In this document: positions 6,167 through 10,058 of the stretch, piece after piece
Layout of the letters: each line of letters begins with the position of its first letter
How positions within the stretch are numbered: position 1 is the stretch's first letter
Assembly (NCBI GenBank): GCA_017431585.1
Contig: JAFRKU010000015.1
Coordinates: 1 to 10,058 of the forward strand
Source: a bacterium
GTDB lineage: Bacteria > Patescibacteriota > Microgenomatia > UBA1400 > PJMF01
Length of the DNA: 10,058 nucleotides
Reading direction: 5' to 3'
Program-made: the position numbers and the translations under genes
Notes under the pieces: model-generated
The model's input: only the letters and a program-made list of their open reading frames with translations
Databases searched by the model: none
What the model was told of the DNA's origin: nothing

Positions 6167-7366
6167 ATGTCACACTTGATCGTGGTGTCCTCTTTTCCGG
6201 ATGCGGGCGAAATTCATTCGGCCGCGACGGTGGGCGTGGCTTCGTACACCAAGCAATTGGTGCAAGCGATGCTGGCAGTGGATTCGGCGCTAACGGTGGA
6301 AGTCTGGGCGGACGTGGTGGGGGGCTATGGTGATTACCAAGAAAATGAGGGGCGGTTGCGCGTGCGCCGCCTCTGGCGGCGCACAGACACGGCTTCACTG
6401 TGGCGACTGGCGCGCGCGATGCGCGCGCTTGGCGCGGCACAACAAGTGTTGATTTCTTTTGAAATCAACGAATTCGGCAACGCCGGGCAGACGCTGGCTT
6501 TCATGGCACAATTGCGCGCGCTGCACCGGCGCGGCGGGCCACGAGTGACGCTGATGATGCATCAGGTGCTGGATGATTTCGTGGCCTTGGAAGGGCCGGG
6601 ACTGGTCAGCTGGGGCAAAAATTTCGCCAAAGATTTTTTCTACTTGGTGGCCACGGGCGCGGCGGAGCGACTGATCGTGTTTGAGCAGCAACTGAAAGAG
6701 AATTTAGGCGGCGACGATCACATCCGGGTGGTGCCACATTTTGTGGCTAGCGCACCGGAGATCGATCCGGAAGCCGCGCGGGCGGCGTTGCAGTGGCCGG
6801 CCCAGAAAAAGATTTTACTTTATTTCGGCTATATTGCGCCTTATAAAGGGATTAAAGAGTTTGCACAATTGTGGCCGGCCGATGTGGCCGATTGGCAACT
6901 GGTGATCGCTGGAGGGCTAAATCCCAATCACGTGGCCAACAAGAGCGCGCAAGCGTATCACGCAGCCACAATCCAGGCGGCGGCGGCCAAAAATATCGCT
7001 GTAACCGGCTTTGTGCCAGAAGAGCAATTGCCGCTGTATTTTGCGGCGGCGGAGGCGGTGGTTTTGCCGTATCGCGTGTTTCTGTCGAGTTCCGGCCCGA
7101 TGGCGCTGGCTTTTAGTTACCGGCGGCCGGTGTTGCTGAGTCCGGCTTTGGCAGCGTACGCACAAACTAGCGACTTTGCGCACAATTTGTCTGCCGTGGG
7201 TTTGCAACCCGGTGACCTGATTTACGGCGAAACACCGACACATATTGCCAGCACGCTCTCGCTGCTGGACCAGAAGCAAGCGCAACTGATCCAATTGGCC
7301 CAACTGATGGCGCAAACGCGCTCGATCGAACGGATCGCCGCCGAAACATTGCAAACTTTAGCTTGA
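6167..7366 (+). CDS. GT-B fold glycosyltransferase (GT4-like)
   Basis: A 399-residue protein with no membrane segment, so likely cytoplasmic or peripheral. The N-terminal half starts with a beta strand (L-I-V-V-S-S-F-P) and has V-G-V-A-S-Y at 22-27, the acceptor-side loop of GT4 enzymes. The C-terminal half begins with K-I-L-L-Y-F-G-Y-I-A-P-Y-K-G at 215-228, the usual nucleotide-sugar domain entry with its G-x5-K-G motif. G-F-V-P-E-E-Q-L-P-L-Y at 281-291 and A-E-A-V-V-L-P-Y at 295-302 follow. The classical E-x7-E motif is not intact: the stretch after PYR reads VFLSSSGPMALAF, so the first Glu is replaced. It probably transfers a sugar from a nucleotide donor onto a surface glycan or lipid; donor and acceptor cannot be told. 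It has its own promoter and ends four bases from the stop of the opposite gene. Two strong hairpins lie in its early coding region. Confidence 0.85.
   Translation: MSHLIVVSSFPDAGEIHSAATVGVASYTKQLVQAMLAVDSALTVEVWADVVGGYGDYQENEGRLRVRRLWRRTDTASLWRLARAMRALGAAQQVLISFEINEFGNAGQTLAFMAQLRALHRRGGPRVTLMMHQVLDDFVALEGPGLVSWGKNFAKDFFYLVATGAAERLIVFEQQLKENLGGDDHIRVVPHFVASAPEIDPEAARAALQWPAQKKILLYFGYIAPYKGIKEFAQLWPADVADWQLVIAGGLNPNHVANKSAQAYHAATIQAAAAKNIAVTGFVPEEQLPLYFAAAEAVVLPYRVFLSSSGPMALAFSYRRPVLLSPALAAYAQTSDFAHNLSAVGLQPGDLIYGETPTHIASTLSLLDQKQAQLIQLAQLMAQTRSIERIAAETLQTLA
6362..6384. repeat. 10-bp perfect hairpin inside the glycosyltransferase gene
   Basis: GTGCGCCGCC, loop TCT, GGCGGCGCAC. It encodes an R-R-L-W-R-R-stretch, so the GC-rich arms may simply follow from arginine codons on both sides of L-W. 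No T tract follows. Confidence 0.6.
6410..6428. repeat. Alternating GC hairpin inside the glycosyltransferase gene
   Basis: GCGCGCGC, GAT, GCGCGCGC: an 8-bp perfect stem of alternating purine and pyrimidine within A-R-A-M-R-A-L codons, 25 bases after the other hairpin. Such a tract can adopt Z-DNA or slow ribosomes; codon bias alone may explain it. Confidence 0.55.
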
Positions 7367-7370
7367 TGTA

Positions 7371-8030
7371 TCAATGTAAATCACGTATGTAGTCGTCCCA
7401 GGGGATAAGATAGATTGTAGCCTGCCCGGTGATGACTTGGCCGGGCTGGGCTTCGCCCAGCGCCGTGTGAACCCGATAGACCAGTTGGCCGGGGATTTTG
7501 GCGGGCACTTGCCAGGCGTCTGCTAGGCGGACATAGGCGCCCTCGCCGTCGGCGGCCAGACCCAGAGTGAGAGTGGGCAGCTGTAGTTTGATAAGATCAT
7601 CGCGGAATTTGGGGACAAAATTTTTGTATTTTTGGGCGTCTACCCGGAAATATGCTTCGTCTGTGGCCAATTTGTCTACTTTTTGGCCTTGCTCGGTGAA
7701 AATGAGCCAGGAAACATCGGCTTCGTCGGTGGCCAGGCGGGCGCCATCGGTGGCTGCCTGGAGACGAGCGCTGGCGCTGGCCGAAAGCCATTGCCAGACA
7801 GGCGCGTCCACCGCCGGGGTAATTGCCTCGGCGGGGATCGCCTGATCATTAAGTGCCGGTAGGGAAAAGACACTGTCTTGAGGGGCTAAATGAATTTGAT
7901 ACCAATTTGCCCCCGCAATTAGCCCGATAACAACAGCCAAAAAACCTGCGCCAGCAAGGACCAAAACCCAAGTGGGAGCGGTCGCTCTCAATCTGGAATA
8001 GCCGGTATTTGATCTGTTTAATCGGTACAT
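7371..8030 (-). CDS. Unknown membrane-anchored protein, 219 residues
   Basis: I do not recognise a family. Residues 1-20 are basic and polar, 21-40 are one strong membrane segment, and about 180 residues follow that should face outward. The outer part opens with a proline/alanine-rich linker (49-77), a helix-like stretch (78-98), then an L-A-T-D-E-A motif that occurs twice (99-104 and 121-126, 22 residues apart). Alternating beta-type strands fill 105-210, ending in A-T-I-Y-L-I-P-W-D-D-Y. There are no cysteines. The start is supported by a consensus promoter whose predicted start site is only about four bases upstream. It is convergent with the glycosyltransferase, with four bases between stops, and divergent from comF. 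A role in envelope assembly is possible from context only. Confidence 0.8.
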   Translation of the reverse strand: MYRLNRSNTGYSRLRATAPTWVLVLAGAGFLAVVIGLIAGANWYQIHLAPQDSVFSLPALNDQAIPAEAITPAVDAPVWQWLSASASARLQAATDGARLATDEADVSWLIFTEQGQKVDKLATDEAYFRVDAQKYKNFVPKFRDDLIKLQLPTLTLGLAADGEGAYVRLADAWQVPAKIPGQLVYRVHTALGEAQPGQVITGQATIYLIPWDDYIRDLH

Positions 8031-8040
8031 AATAACTTAT

Positions 8041-8069
8041 ATTATATCACACATGATCACTTTTGTCAA
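8041..8069 (-). promoter_or_regulatory. Consensus promoter of the 219-aa gene
   Basis: The minus strand reads TTGACA (8069-8064), 17 bases, TATAAT (8046-8041), with TGA before the -10: a full consensus and the strongest promoter in the window. The expected start is near 8034, giving a leader of about four bases before the ATG at 8030, too short for a Shine-Dalgarno. Confidence 0.8.
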
Positions 8070-8112
8070 GAGGCAATTTCCAGGCGTGGCGGAAGAGGGC
8101 ACGGGTAAAGTG

Positions 8113-8121
8113 TGATATAAT
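8113..8121 (+). promoter_or_regulatory. Extended -10 promoter of comF-dnaG, leaderless
   Basis: TGATATAAT (TGn plus TATAAT at 8116-8121); the ATG at 8129 is at or one base after the expected start site. The -35 position (8093-8098) is AAGAGG, far from consensus, so the extended -10 carries the promoter. The 12-mer GTGTGATATAAT is shared with the glycosyltransferase promoter and, on the other strand, the 219-aa gene promoter. Confidence 0.65.
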
Positions 8122-8128
8122 TGGGTAT

Positions 8129-8791
8129 ATGCGGTGGCTGGCAAAAATAGCTCATTTTGTGATCGATGTATGCTATCCGCGCCGTTGTTTGCGGTGCGGA
8201 CGCGGCGGCGAACTGGTGTGTTCCGACTGCCTGGCGGCGCTGGATTTTTCGCTGGAGGGCGATTTGCGCGGCCTGCTGTGGGGCGACGGACAGCGGGTGT
8301 ATCTGGACGGATTGTGGGCCTTGCTGACTTATGATAAGTTGGCCAAAAAGTTGTTGCATCATTATAAATATCTGGGGACGCGCGATTTGAGCGAGTATTT
8401 TGGGCATTGGCTGGACGAATTTGCGAGTGTGCCGGAGGTGGACCTGGTGACATTTATCCCGATACACCGGCGTCGAATGGCGGAGCGGGGGTATAATCAG
8501 GCGGCGGAGATCGCCAAAAGGTGGGCGGCGGCACGAAATGTGCCTTGCCGGGCGCTGTTGCGCCGGACGGTGTATCGCTCCAAACAGGCGGCAAGCCGAG
8601 ACGAAGCCGAGCGGCGGGCGAAAACGCGGGGTATTTTTGCGCCGGTGGAGGCCGATGTGGACAAAAATTGTACGGTGTTGCTAATTGACGACGTGGTAAC
8701 AACGGGATCGACTTTCAATGAAGCGGCGCGCATCTTGAAAAAAGCTGGATACAAACGTGTTTATGGGCTGGCTTTGGCTCACGGAGACTGA
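8129..8791 (+). CDS. comF: ComF family phosphoribosyltransferase-like protein
   Basis: A 220-residue protein. The N-terminus has a zinc finger with C20-x2-C23 and C31-x2-C34 (C15 nearby), and the C-terminal half is a type I phosphoribosyltransferase domain with the PRPP motif V-L-L-I-D-D-V-V-T-T-G-S-T at 183-195. The ComF-specific block R-R-R-M-A-E-R-G-Y-N-Q at 114-124 is clear. In naturally competent bacteria ComF acts inside the cell in DNA uptake, with reported links to PriA and DprA; in other species the GntX homologue has other roles, so competence here is inference. Length is normal for the family. The frame is open upstream to 8063, but ATG 8129 is chosen because the protein then starts as family members do and sits at the predicted transcription start. 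It is followed two bases later by dnaG. Confidence 0.9.
   Translation: MRWLAKIAHFVIDVCYPRRCLRCGRGGELVCSDCLAALDFSLEGDLRGLLWGDGQRVYLDGLWALLTYDKLAKKLLHHYKYLGTRDLSEYFGHWLDEFASVPEVDLVTFIPIHRRRMAERGYNQAAEIAKRWAAARNVPCRALLRRTVYRSKQAASRDEAERRAKTRGIFAPVEADVDKNCTVLLIDDVVTTGSTFNEAARILKKAGYKRVYGLALAHGD
8783..8786 (+). promoter_or_regulatory. Shine-Dalgarno of dnaG
   Basis: GGAG inside the last codons of comF, seven bases before the dnaG ATG at 8794. It shows that genes internal to transcripts use SD initiation here, unlike the leaderless first genes. Confidence 0.6.
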
Positions 8792-8793
8792 GG

Positions 8794-10058
8794 ATGAGCG
8801 AAATTCAGGAAATTAAAGACCGGCTGAGCATTGTGGAAATTGTGGGTGAGCGGGTGCAATTGACGCCGGCGGGGGTGTATCACAAGGGCTTGTGCCCTTT
8901 TCATCACGAAAAATCACCGAGTTTTTTCGTCAATGAGGCGTTGGGGTTTTACAAATGTTTCGGCTGCGGCGAATCGGGCGATATTTTTACTTTTGTACAA
9001 AAATACGACGGGTTGACTTTTCGGGAGGCTTTGGAAACTTTGGCCAAGCGCGCCGGAGTGACGCTGACGAATCGGCGCCAGAGTAAAGAAGACGTGTTGC
9101 GCGCGCAGGTGCTATCGGCCCTGGCAGCGGCGGCGGAGTTTTACCAGAAAAAGTTGGCGAGCGGTGAGGGCAAACTGGCGCGCGAGTATTTGGCTGGGCG
9201 CGGGACTAGTGAGACACTGGTGAAACAATTTCAATTGGGGGCCAGCAACGAGGCGTGGCAAGACGTGACCGATTTTTTGCGAGCGCGCAAATTTAGCGAC
9301 GAGCAGATTTTAGCCAGTGGGTTGGCGCGGCAAAACAAGGCGGGGCGTTTGTATGATACTTTTCGGCATCGTTTGATGTTTCCGCTGAAAAACCATCGCG
9401 GGCAAGTGGTGGGTTTTTCGGGACGGCAGTTGGTGGCCAATCCAGACGAGGGCAAATATATTAATAGTCCCGAGACGATCGTGTATCATAAGGGGAAAAT
9501 GTTGTTTGGGCTGTTTGAGCACAATCAGCAGATTAGGCGCGCCAAACAAATGTTGATCGTGGAGGGCGAATTTGACGTTTTGTCTAGCGCACAAGCGGGC
9601 GTGGACTGGGTGTGTGCGATTAAAGGTTCGGCGCTGACGAGCGATCACGCGAATTTAATTGCCCGCTACACCAAGCAAGTGGTGCTGTCGCTGGATAGCG
9701 ACGCGGCGGGGATCAAGGCCACCAAAAAGGCTATCGCGGCTTTGCGGCCGGTGGGCGTGGATTTGCGAGTGGTGATGATGCCGGCCGGGCAAGATCCGGA
9801 CGAGACGGCGCGCGCCAATCCGGCGGATTGGCGCGAGCGAGTGAAAAACACGGTGAGTGTGTACGACTTTTTTTTGAGCGTGATTACCGGCGGACACGAT
9901 TTGAAAAGTATTGACGAGCAAAAAAAAGTCTTGCAAGAGATGGCGGAGGTGTTTGCGCTGATTGACAATCGACTCGAATATGAATTTTATTTAAAAAAAT
10001 TAGCGGGAATTTTGCATCAAGATTTAGACGTGGTGCGAGAGGACATTGCTAAGTGGGG
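8794..10058 (+). CDS. dnaG: DNA primase, partial (C-terminus beyond window)
   Basis: The frame is open from ATG 8794 to the window edge, 421 codons of a protein usually near 600. It makes RNA primers at the replication fork. Residues 34-58 are the CHC2 zinc ribbon (C34, H37, C55, C58, with the C-F-G-C-G-E-S-G-D end). The RNA polymerase domain shows R-H-R-L-M-F-P-L at 191-198, G-F-S-G-R-Q at 207-212 and K-Y-I-N-S-P-E-T at 221-228. The TOPRIM part has V-E-G-E-F-D at 256-261 (catalytic E257) and D-S-D at 301-303. The C-terminal helicase-binding domain is mostly outside the window. Two bases separate it from comF, so it is probably co-transcribed; the link of replication priming to a ComF homologue may be only convenience of position. 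Confidence 0.95.
   Translation, partial: MSEIQEIKDRLSIVEIVGERVQLTPAGVYHKGLCPFHHEKSPSFFVNEALGFYKCFGCGESGDIFTFVQKYDGLTFREALETLAKRAGVTLTNRRQSKEDVLRAQVLSALAAAAEFYQKKLASGEGKLAREYLAGRGTSETLVKQFQLGASNEAWQDVTDFLRARKFSDEQILASGLARQNKAGRLYDTFRHRLMFPLKNHRGQVVGFSGRQLVANPDEGKYINSPETIVYHKGKMLFGLFEHNQQIRRAKQMLIVEGEFDVLSSAQAGVDWVCAIKGSALTSDHANLIARYTKQVVLSLDSDAAGIKATKKAIAALRPVGVDLRVVMMPAGQDPDETARANPADWRERVKNTVSVYDFFLSVITGGHDLKSIDEQKKVLQEMAEVFALIDNRLEYEFYLKKLAGILHQDLDVVREDIAKW

Noticed and set aside
5637..6440. Minus-strand 267-residue frame across the end of the YycI-like gene and the start of the glycosyltransferase
   Set aside because: Composition is low-complexity Pro/Arg/His, it lies opposite two well-supported genes, and it would cover the glycosyltransferase promoter.
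7363..7374. Palindrome TTGATGTATCAA between the convergent stops as a terminator
   Set aside because: Only a 5-bp AT-rich stem with no T tract; the symmetry largely comes from the two facing TGA stops.
8063..8128. Longer comF start at 8063
   Set aside because: The 22 extra residues are not ComF-like and overlap both promoters of the divergent region.

Overview
The window looks like a chromosomal segment of a Candidate Phyla Radiation (Patescibacteria/Parcubacteria-like) bacterium. This is an inference from the type-2-like isoleucyl-tRNA synthetase, the very compact packing with gene overlaps, poorly recognisable secreted or anchored proteins between housekeeping genes, and start codons placed directly after -10 boxes. 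TGA is used as a stop (GT, 219-aa gene, comF), which argues against the code-25 lineages. No phage, IS, CRISPR, tRNA or rRNA gene was seen.

Left part. Positions 1-944 (minus strand, cut by the window edge) encode a secreted cysteine-rich protein with a signal peptide and at least six EGF-like repeats of about 43 residues, four cysteines each. The 330-base divergent region 945-1274 separates it from ileS. It holds an unusual leader for the minus gene: two long helices of 18 bp and 9+11 bp whose arms are interleaved (Y'-X-Y-X'). One helix ends in a T5 tract like an intrinsic terminator, and a plausible extended -10 promoter starts the RNA at the first base of the other helix. This fits a bistable attenuator and is the best candidate for an undescribed element here. 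Next to it, just upstream of the ileS promoter, lies an 87-bp segment with 14-bp perfect inverted ends and internal direct repeats.

Centre. ileS (1275-4061), a PBP5-type D-Ala-D-Ala carboxypeptidase (4054-5010) and a membrane-anchored protein with a YycI-like C-terminus (4977-6137) overlap one another and probably form one transcript. A GT4-like glycosyltransferase (6167-7366) follows with its own promoter. It runs convergently into an unknown 219-residue membrane-anchored protein (minus strand, 7371-8030), with only four bases between the stops.

Right part. A divergent promoter region (8031-8128) serves the 219-aa gene leftward and comF-dnaG rightward. comF (Zn finger plus phosphoribosyltransferase) and dnaG (primase, cut by the right edge) are separated by two bases and look co-transcribed.

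Functionally the window mixes translation (ileS), replication (dnaG), possible DNA uptake (comF) and envelope building (carboxypeptidase, glycosyltransferase, anchored and secreted proteins). ileS, the glycosyltransferase, comF and nearly the 219-aa gene appear to make leaderless mRNAs from extended -10 promoters (TGnTATAAT). The cysteine-rich gene instead has a long leader and a clear Shine-Dalgarno.
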